DNA from: Hetaerina americana
Lineage: Eukaryota > Arthropoda > Insecta > Odonata > Calopterygidae
Direction of reading: 5' to 3'
NCBI GenBank assembly: GCA_022747635.1
Contig: JAKTNV010000003.1
Span: 46,387,475 to 46,451,474, forward strand
DNA length: 64,000 bases
Every line of letters begins with the position of its first letter. Position 1 is the first letter of the stretch. A model generated the notes under the pieces. It had not been told where the DNA came from. It searched no databases and saw nothing but the letters and a program-made list of their open reading frames with translations. Of this stretch, positions 46,546-59,335 are shown piece after piece. A program made the translations under genes and the position numbers.

Positions 46546-47820
46546 AAGGAGAAAGAGCGGGAGTGGAAGAAGAAAAGAGAGGGAGAGGGCACAAAGTGAG
46601 AAATGATCTTCCATATTTCCGCGAAACCATCCCCACCCCTTTGATCCTCCTCTTCTCACCTCTTGTTAACTTGGGCGGAGGAAAGAGCATGCCCTTTTCA
46701 AAGATTTGAGAGGGGGAAAGAAGGTAAGGGAAAAGAAGGTGAGGGGAAAATGTAAGTAGCATTCTCAGTGCACGTACGTGGACTGTAGACGTGTTATTTT
46801 CAATGCCGCGCGACCATGACGTGGGATGACATTCGGGGAATTGAACGGATGGTGTTGTGTGGGGTGTGACGACGTACGAAATGGTTTGCGTTCTGGAGAG
46901 GAGGGATCTTTTCTTGGCCTCACCTTTTGCAGTGGTATTTGTCATGAGGACTGAAGTACCGAATGGTCTTATCCCGAAATCGTAAGGGTCAAAGATTGTA
47001 GAAAAATGCCTCCAAATTTCGAACTAGCATTTTATTCCGCGAGACTGTAAATTCCCTGTTCTCCACCGTTGAGTGAGTTCGCCATCCTCGCGTCAGATCT
47101 CGTGATTTTTTAAAGAGCAATCTTTGCAGACAGGATCTTTTTGGGGGCTTGCTTATGGTAAAATATTCATTACCCAGGCTTTGGTATCAAATTTACGATG
47201 TTGATCCGCATGTTCAATGCGCCAAAATTATTTAATAAGACGGGAAAATGTGCAGCCAGTTCTCTCTGCTACGAGATGGACAGAAATTCGAGAGTGTGCT
47301 CGAAGTATCCGTTAAAGGGAAAATTGAATGCATTAAATTGGGTCCGTTTTATTTGATTTTGTTTTGAATCATTATTAAATAGTAGAAATCCATTTGTATT
47401 CAGAGACTGGGACTCACGATGTTGAATTTAAATGGACAATGCCGAGTGAATAATTTATCTGCACCGGCATTTCATTTGCTTTGTGTAGTGTGGCAATTAG
47501 ATTTTAAAAATGAATAGCTCTTGCAGCCTATTCAAAAGTAATTGCTATTAGCCGCAGCGGTGGTTGCTTAAAACACTGATAAGCCGCTCTTGAAACAAAA
47601 AAAATCTCTTATGGCGGTCATGAAAACCACGGCCGGAACGCACATTCACCACCGAGACACCCTTTGCCGTAAAGGGCCTACTGCTATCAATAGTTATTAC
47701 CACTTGGATATTGCCATTAAACACCCAAAGGTTTACGAAAAGTGCGCTATACGTACACGTCCTTGGTATGTCGAGACACGAAAAATAATATACTGAAAAT
47801 AAAACGAACCCCTAAAGTTC
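46546..47820. other. Spacer, no gene seen
   Basis: It becomes AT-rich after about 46990. No recognisable element. Confidence 0.45.
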
Positions 47821-47829
47821 AAAACTCCG

Positions 47830-48965
47830 AACGGGCAATAGGGACAGGGGGAGAGACGAGTGGTTGGAGGGGAGGAGAAGTTGAGGGAATGCAGAGGCGA
47901 CTAGGGAACACTAGGCTTGGGGAGTGGAGTGTGGAGGAAAGGGTCGGGGGGCTGACGACGAATGAGGGAGGAGTGGCATCACTCAGGAGGGCGGGGAGGG
48001 CCCAAACGGGACGGGGTGGGCGCGAGGGGGGTGGGCCGTGGAAGAGGGAGAGGAAGGAGGAGTGCGTCTGTCGGCCAGAGCGTCCGCATTGGACGATTAG
48101 ACAATTGCCACAAATCACGGTGAGACTCGGCGTAATAAAAAAAATACAACCAGACAAAAGGGGGTGTGGATGAGGGGGCTGGTGGGAAAGTGGGACGGTG
48201 GGAGATGAGGAGTGATCGGGATGGAGGGGATGGGGCGAGGGCAAGGGAGAGAGAGAGAGTATATGGGGAAAGGGAATAGACGAGGGCTAAACGGGGGAGA
48301 GGGCGGAGGGAGAGATGGCGGAAGGCAGGCAGGACGGGGCCCTCGGGGAAGCAATGTTCTCTCTCTCTCTCTCCACCGCGGGTGGACGATCGGGGGCCGG
48401 GGGAGGGGTAAAGGCTGGGAGGTTCGGGATAGGAGTAGTGGGAAGGGTGAACGAGAGTGGGGCCGGGAGAGGGAGCGAGGCTCGGAGGCGGGTGGGATAG
48501 GCGGCGGGGTCAGTTTCGGGCTGGGGGTGGCGGAGGAAGGAAAAGGAGGAGGACGTGGCGCATGGCGTCGAAAGGGGTGCACACATCTATTCCGGGCACC
48601 CGGTGCATGGAATTTCCCTGGAGGGCGAGGGGATGGGAGGGAAGGAGAAGGGGGAGGGCAAGGGAAGGGGAAGGGAAGGGAGGTTTGGAGGCGGGCAGGG
48701 AAAGGAGATTGAGAAGTGCAGGTGGACATGGAAATGCGAGAGGGAGAGGAGACGGAGTGGGGTTGAAAAGGGAGAGGGCAGCAGCGGGGCTAAAGGTGAG
48801 GGAGTCGATACAAATGGATGTGGAGGGGGGAGGGAAGGCGAGGAATTTGACGGGAGCGTGGGCGAAAGGAAACGAGGGCAAGGGGGAGGGCGAGGAGGGA
48901 GGATGGGAGAGGGGGGAGTGGGGCAAAGAGGGGTGACGGCAAAGGGGCGGGGCGGGCAGACATAC
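47830..48965. other. Long purine-rich GC-rich island
   Basis: About 1.1 kb of GGGGAGG/GGAAGG-rich plus strand, broken by one CT microsatellite (48360-48373). Up to six overlapping frames above 130 codons exist on both strands, which is what a stop-poor GGA/TCC composition gives. None shows a domain. Confidence 0.55.
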
Positions 48966-50830
48966 TCATTCGAATCGAGTCGGGAGAATCTAGGACCGGC
49001 ATATCCCACAGTTTCGCGTACAGCCCGTCGAGGTCAAAACGAAGTTATAATTTTGCACGCGTTCCTTAAAAGTGATGACAGTCAAAAAAGAGCAAATAGA
49101 GACAAATATCTTGGCAGGACACTGTAAAAAATGTCAAAAAACGCCATCCATGACTCTGACAGAATAATATACGCGCTTGAAGTATAAAGCGATCATGGTT
49201 TCGAACATTGCCACACTGCGCGAGGACAACGCTTTTTAATTGGAAAATGACAGCTTTGCTTGGCCGCAACTTTCGTTTTGGGATCCAAATATTCACGTCA
49301 AAGATACGAATTTGTCGAAAAGTATGGCGGAATTGGAGAGATATCAGCACAAGGAACGTACCAAATAAAAGAAAAGTGCTGATAGACTTGTGTGTGCAAT
49401 ATGGTCATCAGCTAACTCAAAAGTTTTCGGATTCTAATCTCGTTTCGGGGAATGGATACTGTGAATCTGATGGAACTCGAAGTTTACATTGAATTGTCTC
49501 CTCGTGGCTATACGTATGTTCGAGGAAATAGGAGCTCTTCAAATCTTTTTAAGGAGTCTCCAGCAGCAGAGAGCTCTCAGAAAAAGACTTGGATACACTT
49601 TAAGGAGTTCAAAAAAATTAAAATGATGAAAAATACTGAAAAGAGAGAGTAGAGAGAGCAAAATAGAAAATAAAATAATAAAAGAAGAAATTAGAATGCG
49701 CGCAATCACTCGAACCGATAATCTTATGAGACTGACTTGTGTCACCGTCATTCAAACATTTCTAGAATTTGTTTTGATGCTACTCTGCTTACAAATACCT
49801 ATCTTGTTAGTCCACCTGTCCAGTCTTGATTTTCTTCATCGTTAAGACTTACTTCACTTATCCGTACAAGTATCATTTCTTAAAATCCGAACGCTCTAAA
49901 TCTATTTCATTCAATTTCCCCTGAATAGTTTCTGTCCGCCGTAATCATTTGATAAATGGATACAAAAATTTGATATTTTCTATACCAATTTTTATTTAGC
50001 GGAGGATTTAAAATATTTCTTCGTAAAAATCGAACTGAAACCCCTGTAACCACTGTGGCCACGTAGCCATATTTTTGACGCATCGCCTTGAGAACTGAAA
50101 GGTCACGAGTTGAACACACTGGCTAGTAGAGATGTTTAGTTTGTCGCAGAATTCATTGCTGGAATGAAATATTAGGTATCGGAAAATTAAACTACCGAAA
50201 TCAATCGCTACTATGACTGCTTCTACTTTTAGAATTATCATCCGTAGTGGAGGAAATGATATGGTGGGAAATAATAAATTCTTTTTCCATTGAGAGTTAT
50301 AACCGAGGATAAATGCTGTATCTTGGCTTTTTAAATGGAAAAAAAGTTTATTGCTCTCAATACCGTTTTGATCCTTTGAAGTATGAGAAACTGCCACGTA
50401 AATAATTAAGTTATAAAACGACAATATTTTAAAAAGGTTTAAGTATTTCGGCATGTACACGATGATTCTCACTAATATTGAGTCTGGACAGAAAATGTGC
50501 AGAATCATGCCATATCAATCACCGCAACATAATAATTATCATAAAAAATACATGTTGAGCAAGTTTTGAACTGCGCATTGATCTATGAACAAACAAGTAG
50601 AGTAATCCACGTTTTACAACCTGTAAAGCTGAACGAGTTCACTGGGCTATTTAAAATGGGAGAATTTCAGTTTCCTCAATATTTTGCGCATATTTTTCCA
50701 GCAATTACATGAAAATGAACATGGCACAAAAGATTTGCAGGGACTTCAGTCTGCATTACTTCATACGCGAAAAGATCGTCACGCGATTAGCGCAGTAGAT
50801 TGACTTGGAGACACGAACGAGTTAATTATA
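48966..50830. other. Spacer, no gene called
   Basis: Mostly AT-rich. Frames at 49208-49492 (94 codons) and 50008-50508 minus (166 codons) have no recognisable domain, and their composition is ordinary for AT-rich DNA. I leave them uncalled. Confidence 0.4.
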
Positions 50831-50834
50831 GTAT

Positions 50835-51000
50835 GAATTCCAAAGAAAAGGCGGGAGATGCCCCAACAGTAACTTTTAACGGAGTCATCCGCTAATGTTC
50901 ATTTCAATGCAACAATTTCAGAGTGTAAAAATCATCGTAGTGTATCCCAGTCAAGGCGAATGATTTTTACACTCTGAAATTGTTGCATTATAGTCTGTAA
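50835..51000. repeat. Family C hairpin repeat, copy 2 (perfect arms)
   Basis: The arms 50906-50935 and 50960-50989 are perfectly complementary over 30 bp around a 24-nt loop. The core is TTTCAGAGTGTAAAAATCAT. The 70 bp before it (CAAAGAAAAGGCGGGAGATG, CAGTAACTTTTAACGGAGTC) match the copy at 22795-22970, 28 kb away. Confidence 0.85.
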
Positions 51001-51275
51001 GTGAATTTTCATAATTAAAAATGTAGAAAAGACATCTTGCAGTGGAATTGTGCTTCGCTGGTACTTAAGTAATATCCACATGAGTAGAAAAATATTCCTG
51101 AATATCACAATGTGATAATCGAAGTGGCAAAACAGCAATTAATATTTGAAAAAGATTCTACTTATGGATGGTTCGAGAATTTGGAGCCTGGGATAAAAAA
51201 CTAAGATTTCGGTAACTTTTCACAAGTTAGTCAATTTTTCCTCAAATCTAGTAGTGACACCAGCTGACTGAAAGG
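51001..51275. other. AT-rich spacer
   Basis: Nothing recognised. Confidence 0.4.
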
Positions 51276-51279
51276 AATG

Positions 51280-51670
51280 GGGATTGTTGGAAGAGAGGAG
51301 AGAGCAGGAAAAGTAGTGTTCTGGTAGTGGAGCGGAGGTTTTTGGGGAGGAGGGAGAGGGACAGTTAGACAGGAGAACGTTAAGTTAGAGGAGGGAGGCA
51401 GTTAGAGGGAGAGGCGAAAGTGTAGGGCAGTGGTGACCACGACCAGCAGAGGAAATAGCGAGGGGAGGGTTGAAAACGGGGCGATATCACGTGGTTGCGC
51501 AAGGTGGGGATGTAGGGGAACGAGGAGCGTGGGCCATAGCGGCTTCGGAGGATTTAAACGTGGATGGCTCGAGCGGGGGTTAGGTGGGCGAAGCAGGGAG
51601 GAGGAGGGAGTTAAATAGGATAGAATGCATCCTCGAGCACTGCAGGTGAGGAGGTCCTGGAGCGGTTCGA
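51280..51670. other. Purine-rich GC-rich island
   Basis: GGGAGG/GAGAGG-rich plus strand. From about 51720 to 51910 the sequence is more T/C-rich, giving a weak switch. The 109-codon frame at 51765-52094 has no recognisable domain. Confidence 0.5.
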
Positions 51671-53105
51671 GCGAATGGGGATATAAGACCTTCTCCCTTG
51701 CATGAAGCGTCTGTCTTGACTACGGCGAGATTTCTCTTTTTTTTCTTTTACATCGCACCCGTTTTTGAGTTTTTTACTCTTACTCTCGTCCCCACCAATC
51801 CCCTTAAACATCGCCCCCGACTTAACCGCTCCTAGACGGCGTCGTCGTACGTATCTTTCGAAAGAATCGCTTCTTCTCGCGAATTTTAATCCTTCTCCCT
51901 CCCTCCCGACTTCGACGTGTGCGTCTTTTTTTGTGCTTCTCCAATGGGATTACGTCGTAACGTGCAGGAAAATCGAGACGAGGGAAAATATCGATTTTAA
52001 TAACATTCCTTCGTTGGCATTTTTACAGGAAAATGTCAGTTCGGGTGAAGATATCGCGAAATTCCACGGGCAGCATATAAAGTTCACGGAATAGTTTTTA
52101 GAAGATATTCAATTGCCTGGATGGAGGATGATATAGCGCAGGTAGTATGTGGAAGCTTAGGTTTTTTTATCTCGCTTGTCTACATTTATACACGCGTACA
52201 GCTATCAAAAGAAGCTTCCAAGTGTGCTGAAGCGTACAATTTTTGCCTTTTAAAACCACACATGAAATAAAGCTCGATATTTGTATTAAATAATTTCATA
52301 AGTTTTTAGTATTATGCTGTTAACGGACTCAATATCACCACTATCTGAATATTTTTAATTATCAATTAAAAAATTTGAATCGAAAAAGTAACAAAATATT
52401 CTAGCCAGGTATTACTGTATTTGGAGCTCAAGCTTTGTCTCCAATTTAGTTAGCCTTTCAAATAAATTAACAAAATTGGTGAAGTAGATAAACAAATAAC
52501 CAACTGGTAAATTGATTAGAAAATAGAATACTTCACAACATATACCTATCGGCATGGGGATTGCAATCCGATAAAGATAAAGATAAACCCACTCTTTCAC
52601 ACAGTCATTTTACAATGTTATATTGCCGCAATTATAACAAAGGATTTTGCTTAAATACATTGATTACTTATAATGCTTCCAAGAAATGCTTTCCATGTTA
52701 GCATTAATGAAAGCAATTTCCCCCAAAACTCACAATTACTAAATGACTTTAATAATATTCATATTTAGGACGTTCACTAACATCTGCCATTAGACCTTAT
52801 TCGCTGATGATATTATAAATAATTTTCATACATCAACGTTTAATTATTTTATTACTCCTGCGAAGTCTCAGTGTCCTAATTTATTTGCAATGTTGATACG
52901 CTCGTTTGAATTAAATGTTAATTCTGATTGGATTTAAAATATTTCATTAGTACCAATTTAAAATAATGAAGAAACATAAAATTGATCGAAATAGTGACTT
53001 CATGAGTGGAAAATGGAAGTCTTCATTCTACATGCGTTTATAATAGGTAAAGTCTTGATGTTGAATCCCTAATGTAAAGGAATCATTTTGAACTAGTGGG
53101 AAAAT
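51671..53105. other. AT-rich spacer, no gene seen
   Basis: No recognisable element beyond the weak pyrimidine bias at the start. Confidence 0.4.
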
Positions 53106-53106
53106 G

Positions 53107-53108
<2 letters not shown>

Positions 53109-53180
<72 letters not shown>
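53109..53180. repeat. TA microsatellite
   Basis: About 35 TA units directly bordering the 3' end of a minus-strand family A SINE. Confidence 0.95.
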
Positions 53181-53183
<3 letters not shown>

Positions 53184-53189
53184 ATAAAC

Positions 53190-53435
53190 ACAGTAATCAA
53201 CCCGACGGTCGGTTTGGTAGGTGAGGGTAGAGTTCACCCAGTTCTAAGCCCGATGGCGCGTGAAATTCACACTTTAGGGTAGGGGGGTCAGTTCCTTTCC
53301 CTGTGCCGGTTATGGTTTCCTAGGAAGATCTGGCAACCAAAAAATCACATAGCTTCGGTGGAGCTGCAGGAGTCCAGACTGGAGGCTTGCCCGGGGGAAT
53401 CGGATCCAGGCTCTACCCCCTGGACTAACGCGACC

Positions 53436-53438
<3 letters not shown>
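53190..53438 (-). repeat. Family A tRNA-derived SINE, minus copy
   Basis: On the minus strand the head is GGGTCGCGTTAGTCCAGG, then GGGTAGAGCCTGG, with B-box-like GGATCCGATTCCCCCGGG. The head is shortened between the boxes. The body has CTGCAGCTCCACCGAAGC, CCTAGGAAACCATAACCGGC, GGGAAAGGAACTGAC and GTGTGAATTTCACGCGCC, ending CGTCGGGTTGATTACTG. TA repeats stand on both sides. Confidence 0.8.

Positions 53439-53475
<37 letters not shown>
53439..53475. repeat. TA microsatellite
   Basis: About 18 TA units directly 5' of the minus-strand SINE head. The SINE probably inserted into a TA tract. Confidence 0.95.
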
Positions 53476-53477
<2 letters not shown>

Positions 53478-53724
53478 CTGGTCGCGTCAAGTCATGTTTC
53501 TGGTTAAATCTTTCGTTTCAAGATATATTTCAATTTTCAACAACGTTTCCAAATGAAGCTCCGGATACTATAAAAGAGCATATTAGATGATAAGTGCGGA
53601 TGTTTGAAGAATGTTTTTAAATATAACATTCTTCAAGAATGTTAACTTTGATACATCTAAAAAACTTGATAAATTTCATAACCAAGTTAGGCACAGTAAT
53701 TGAAGGAATATACATCTACATCTA

Positions 53725-53775
53725 CATATTACCCCGCAAGCCGCCGCAAGGGCGTGTGGTGTGTACGAGCTGTAA
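53725..53775 (-). repeat. Family B short repeat, minus copy
   Basis: The plus strand reads CATCTACATCTACATATTAC, then CCCGCAAGCCGCCGCAAGGG and CGTGTGGTGTG, the reverse complement of the 40575-40655 copy. The front half is missing. Confidence 0.7.
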
Positions 53776-56735
53776 AATATATTTATGTAGACTAATCATC
53801 GGGTTTCAGATTCCTTCAATTAAAAGTCAGTTAAATTCAAAGCTTTAAAGTTTCGAAATTTAATTGATTTGGTTTGAATTATGAATGTACCAATGTTTGA
53901 TGCAGAAGCCTTAACTTAGCGAAATTAGATTTATCTTTCCGCATTAATCAATGAACTTGTCCAGCACAAATTCATACCAAATTTTTACGGTTGCGTTTTC
54001 TTCTCTGGTGACAAATAACAGATAACTATCAGTAAAGAATTAAATCCGTTGTGTAAGAGCGTGACTTATTTTCACCATTTAATTAATAATTCAATTACCA
54101 GTGAATAAATGAAAATATGATGTAAACGTTTCTTCTTATAATTACGCTATTATAAAATAATAATTTTGTGCGGTAAAATGTAGTACCACACAATTTATCA
54201 CCTTTAGAATGGCCCCACCAAGCTTTCATTTACTTATTTTAACTACTGTCCCTACCAGTGCTCCTCCTTGCAAAATGATTTGCCCATGCGTATTATACGT
54301 ATTATACGTAATAACATATAATCTCATGTCCTCAATAACATATTCTCATGCAGTATTAATTTGGTAGAAATCCGTTTTCCTCATTTCAAATCACGGCAAT
54401 TAAATGTAGACATTAAATATCAGCGGATTAAGGCCATTAAATATGAGAGACAAAACCTCATGCTCCACGCACGTTTCCGTGGATATGGAAATTAAAATCA
54501 ACCGAATAACAGGGGTAGATAAGGAAGAAAGAATTAAACTTGACAAACGATTATTCTTCTCAATGTTGAAAAAAAAATTGGAATATCTCCGACTTATTTT
54601 CACTGATAATTAACAAGTACAGAATATTCGTGCTTCCAAATGCGAGTAACAGGGAAACATGTTTTATTTCCCCTACATGTTCGATCACCAAAGAAGGAAG
54701 GAAGATGCGTGGTTTTGTCGTCCAGCATGCTCCTATAGGAATGTGCTTTGGCGCCTTGTTCCATCTGACCTGGTTTGTTCATTGTGTAGCGTGCTCGCCG
54801 CAGTCAGCTCCTAAGCTTGAATCCCGCTTCGACTAACTATGTTCTGCTTTAATGAATCGTTACAAACCAGTCATTATGTATATATATATCCGGTTAATGG
54901 ATTTGTTTAACTTAATAGATTGTGCTAAATTAAATGAAAAATGTAGTGTTCACTTCAATATACTCACTTACATTGGATTGATTAATGCAGGCTATAATGT
55001 AGATCTTCTTTCTTCCACATTATACCAACATTTTCCTATGAGCCGACTGCAACACAAAGAAATAACAACTGTTTTTACGATTTCATATGCTAATTTCGTA
55101 CCATTCATACGTACAATTCCACAAAAAACATAATATTTCATACACGGCAAAAGATGGGATGGCATTGGATATTAGGCTTGAGCCCACCCGCTCGAATTAA
55201 ATGTAACTTGCTAATACAGGCTTCTCTATGAAGGTCTCGACCACAATTGTAATATTCAGGAATAATCAGATGCTGTTACAATAGTCCCTTTTACTGATAC
55301 TAAAACTGGAAATGAAGTCGCAGGTTTATAAAGCATGTGTGTATATTATAAAAAGTTGAAGGCGCTAAATTCAACTATGCGTTGCCGAATTATTTATGCC
55401 AAAAAGTTTTTATTAAAAGCATACGTTTGATTTTTCGATAAAGAAATATTCAAATATGACAAGCTATTCTTTTACTTTACGTAATTAAACTATGTTTAAT
55501 TATTAATTTTGGGCTTTCCCTTAACGTGGCCATGCCTGGCATTGACCAAACTTTCCCAAGGGTAAAACGTAGTTAAAGTGTAGCAGACCAAAAATATTGG
55601 TAAAATATTAAACATTTATTCACTAGAATAAAATAATAGAACACTTTGGTTTATCTGGTGATTTATTTTTGAAAAAAAATCAATCAATATAACTTAGCTA
55701 AAAAATCAAGGGCGATTATACATTCATGGTATATCCTATTTAAAGTACATAGAACTTTTCATTTCGCTTGAGCTATAGTTGGTGATTTATTAGCAGTATT
55801 TTATGCTATTGTGAACTAATTATTATAAATTACAACCAAAAGAATTCATTGATACTGAAATAGAATTTGCTTGCCGTGACTCTTATTGTGGTTCAAATTC
55901 TATAAAATATAAATGAGCTCCAGCCCCATGGAAAATTGAAGCTTAACAAACACTGATTAGAATCCGCGGGAACCCAGTTTTAATATTTCAGTGTGATTTG
56001 GAAGACGTAAAACAGGAAATGATGCGTGGTTTCGTATTTAATCATTGAAACTATTATTAAATATGGATGCATATTTTGCCTAACAAATGATAAACAATGC
56101 ATTACTACTTTAGAAACGGAAAAAATTAAGTTGCCAAAGGTTTCCGCATTTTGATTCCCTCCGTCGCCGCGAAAGTGAATGAAAAACAAAATCCGTGCAC
56201 GCATGCATTATGCTAAGACTAATTCGATGAGGTGCTCTTGTTTTCAAACTAAACGATCATGATAGTTACTGCCAAGTCCATGCGCAATAACAGCATTATA
56301 TAGATAGCTAGGAACGTGCTAATCACTCCCACCAATTTTTAAGCGGAACTAATTCAATGTAAAAATTTTAATCTCAATTTCTACATAAACATCAAGTTTT
56401 TTTATGAAAATATGTACCTTTAAACTTCGGAAGCTACACGCTATCTTAGTCAGATCCAACTCAATCCTTAAAAGCTTCCCCCGTCCATTGCTTCATGTAC
56501 GTAACCCTTCCCTGTGCCGTTCGTTTAGCCTGGAACTCATCCTAACGGAAACACTACTTTTAATTTTGGTGATGGATTTATGAGCACGTCAAAAAACTTC
56601 TTCAACATCCTTCCGCAATTTTAACGGCTTTACTTCTCATTTAATTTTAAACTCCATAGAGCGCGCCCCCGCATGAAGTAAAAGAAGGAAGTCTTGGGGA
56701 ACATTATGGCGGACGTGCTAGAGTAGCAACTATTT
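53776..56735. other. AT-rich spacer, no gene seen
   Basis: Long AT-rich stretch with short frames only. No recognisable domain, box or long inverted repeat. Confidence 0.5.
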
Positions 56736-56739
56736 TGCC

Positions 56740-58860
56740 CGCGCTAGCACGGGTGGCAAGAGGACGAGGGGTTGGTAGGAATGGGGGTGGACAAGAGCGA
56801 GCTGGAGGGAGGTAAGAGAGAGAGAGAGAGATAAGAGAGAGAGATGAGAGAGAGAGGTGAGAGAGAAAAGATGACCTTCTTTTGCACTCAAGTGGGAAAA
56901 CTCGAGGTGATGTCGGGGAGCGGAGTGAGCGGGGAACGGGCGAAACAAAATAAATAGGAAGGAATAAAAAGAGCCAAAAAGAAAGAAAGAGAGATATGAG
57001 GAGGAGGGGGGACGATAAAAGAAAGGGAAAGAGAAGCCAAAAAAACAAGACGGGAGTAGGGGGGAGGAAGACATCGGAGGAGAACGGTGGCGATGGAAAT
57101 GGAGCGATATCTGGGGGAGGACGATAGGAACCAAGAATCCAGAAAAAATATATTTAAAAAAAACTGAGGAAATAGATAGAGAGAAGGGGAGTCGTGGAAA
57201 GTTCGGCGGATTCTGACTGGGTGAAGGGACCGAAGGGGAAGGAGCGAGAGAGGTCGGGAGCACAGCCAGGAGTGTATAGATTAAGTCAAAAGGCCTTCGA
57301 GATGCCAGCGGAGGCGGGGACGGCAGTGGATTTGGGGGCAGGAGGTTTTGTATGTGTGTGCTTGGTCCGGGGGCGGGAAGGAGGAGAGGGGTGGGGAGGG
57401 TGTCGTCGGGGGGGTGGGGTGAGGGAAGAAGGGGAAAGGAGGAATCATAGAGGAGAGGAGAAGCCAGGGGTGGAAGCGCGGCGGCGGGGGGAGGGAGGGA
57501 GAGGGCTGGGTGCAGAGAAGAGGGTGGCGCGAGAGCGAGCGAGTGGTTCGCGGGGGAGGGGTTCGGGGTTGAGGGGGCAGGTCGGTGCGGGGGGTGAGCG
57601 GAAGGGGAGAAGGCGGGCGTGTGTTCAAGTGCCTTGCCTGCATCGGCGTCAAGCATGCGATGAAATAAAAGATGGTCGGGGAGGAGAGGGTTGATAAAAA
57701 ATTAGGCGAGGGAGGCGGCGCGGGAAGTCGAGAGGTCGGCACGCCCGGATGGGGCGGGGGGTGAGCGAGAGCGAATGGGCGGGGGGAGCTGGGGTGGGGG
57801 AAAGAGAGTTGTGAGGGCGCAGGAGGCAGGCGAAGAAGAAGATACGCGGGGGAGACGGCATAGGGCCGGGGTCGTTCGAAAGGAGGAAGGGTTGGGCGGA
57901 GGAGGTCGGATTTTCGATCGGGTTTTGCCCGTAACTTGATTATAACTTCATTGTCATCCGCACCTCTGCTCCCTTTCCTCATCGGTATCCCTTCCTTCGA
58001 AAAACCTTACCTTCATAACTCTCTCCCTTTCTCCTGCATTTAAATCCCTACCACCCACTCCTCCTCCATCTCATCCCTCCCCAATCCCTACCCCCCCCCC
58101 AGTCCGTCCACTGAAAAACCTCCTCTCACCCGCCCACCCGACCCTCCTGCACCCCTTCAGCAACCCGCTCAGGAGAACCCTCTCAGAACCAATGACGCCC
58201 TCATTGTTCTCTCCCAGTCAAGCCAATGCGATACTCTCCCCCCTCCCCCAACCCCCACGCCCCCCCGGCCCTCGATACTCTCCTCGGCTCCCTCCAAACT
58301 CCTTGCCGCACCCATTGTGCCGCTCCCCGCTCCCCCTTCTTCTACCACACCACAACTTCCGGCGCGTCCTTCGCAATATTTCTCCTTATTCAGCTACTTC
58401 CACCTTCATGCCACCGATTTCTACTTACTCCACCCTGCTCCTCTCCCCCCGCCTCCGCCCTCCCTCTCGCCCCCCGTCGTCGTCTTCTCTCCCCCCACGC
58501 AATTCTCCCCAGAGCTTTGCTTCCCTCCTCTCTCAACTCCACCCCACTCTCCTCCTCCTTGGTCTCCTCCCCCTTTGCCAAAGTCATCTAATCTCCCCGC
58601 TCACTCTTCAACTTCTTTGGCAGTCTGTCACCTTATCTAACATCCTCCTCCTCACAGCTCCCTCCCCTCTCACACCCTCGCTCCGGTGCACTTCCTTTCT
58701 CTCCACACTCCTTCGGAGACGACCGACTCACCTTCGCTGCCAGCTAGCAATATCTAACCCAACCCAATCTTTCTCTCTCACTCCCTTTTTCGTTTTTCCC
58801 TAACTCAACCTGGTTCTCACCCCCCCCCCCCTTCTCTACTCATGCTCCCGTAAGCTGACT
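56740..58860. other. Largest strand-asymmetric island: purine then pyrimidine rich
   Basis: Purine-rich GGGAGG/GAGAGAG sequence from 56775 to about 57905 flips within about 60 bp (57905-57965, with TTTTCGATCGGGTTTTGCCC) to CTCC/CCCC-rich sequence until about 58860. GA microsatellites lie at 56813-56829 and nearby. It holds the longest low-complexity frames of the window (up to 308 codons, minus), with three or more phases open together. This favours composition over coding. Each half is about 1 kb. Confidence 0.6.
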
Positions 58861-59100
58861 CATCTCCACCTCTTCGCTTCAATCAGTCATAAAATTACGT
58901 CACATGGTGTTTGGAGATATAAAGAAATGTCGCGAAATGGGTTCTTTTTCTCCCCACATCGGAAGGGAGTATATAATCTCTAATGCGTACACCCAGAGAT
59001 GTGATCTCCACCGTGAATAAAAGCGATGTTTCATTTCTTTTTCTTTTTAGAGGTGGCCCAGAGAGAAAAGTTGGCTCGTTCCCTCCCTCGTAAAAATGTT
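58861..59100. other. Spacer
   Basis: Nothing recognised. A TATATAATC motif at 58970 has no supporting promoter context. Confidence 0.35.
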
Positions 59101-59159
59101 TAAAAATAACGCACTCTCAACGTTGTCGCGTAGGTAAATTGTTTGAGCCCAGATATAGA

Positions 59160-59335
59160 TTCGCTTCAAATACGGATCCTGCTCTGCTTTTGCTGAAAGA
59201 GCTGTCGTGAGTCAAAGTAGCAGCCGTAGAATTTAGTGGGCATGATGCAACGGGAAGATTTGAACCTCGTGCCATGGCTCTACCCTTTTTCTGGTAAACA
59301 CTTAATGTCATGTAGCTACCGCACAAAAGCCGCTA
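59160..59335 (-). repeat. Possible tRNA-like SINE fragment
   Basis: On the minus strand a B-box-like GAGGTTCAAATCTTCCC (about 59251-59267) lies about 50 bp after GCGGTAGCTACATGACATTA, a weak A box. The boxes alone are suggestive. No second copy was found in the window. Confidence 0.3.

Noticed and set aside
47742..49127. Overlapping 130-204 codon frames on both strands
   Set aside because: Composition artefacts of GGA/TCC-rich DNA. At least six frames are open together.
49066..50508. 94- to 166-codon frames in AT-rich DNA
   Set aside because: No recognisable domain. Lengths are plausible by chance and composition is like the surroundings.
56730..57656. 308-codon minus-strand open frame and its overlapping 233- and 166-codon frames
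   Set aside because: All are P/S/L- or G/R-rich, several phases are open at once, and the region is extremely purine-skewed. Stop-poor composition explains them. No domain seen.
58965..58985. TATA-box promoter near TATATAATC
   Set aside because: TATA-like strings are common in this AT-rich DNA, and no downstream coding region or initiator context supports it.
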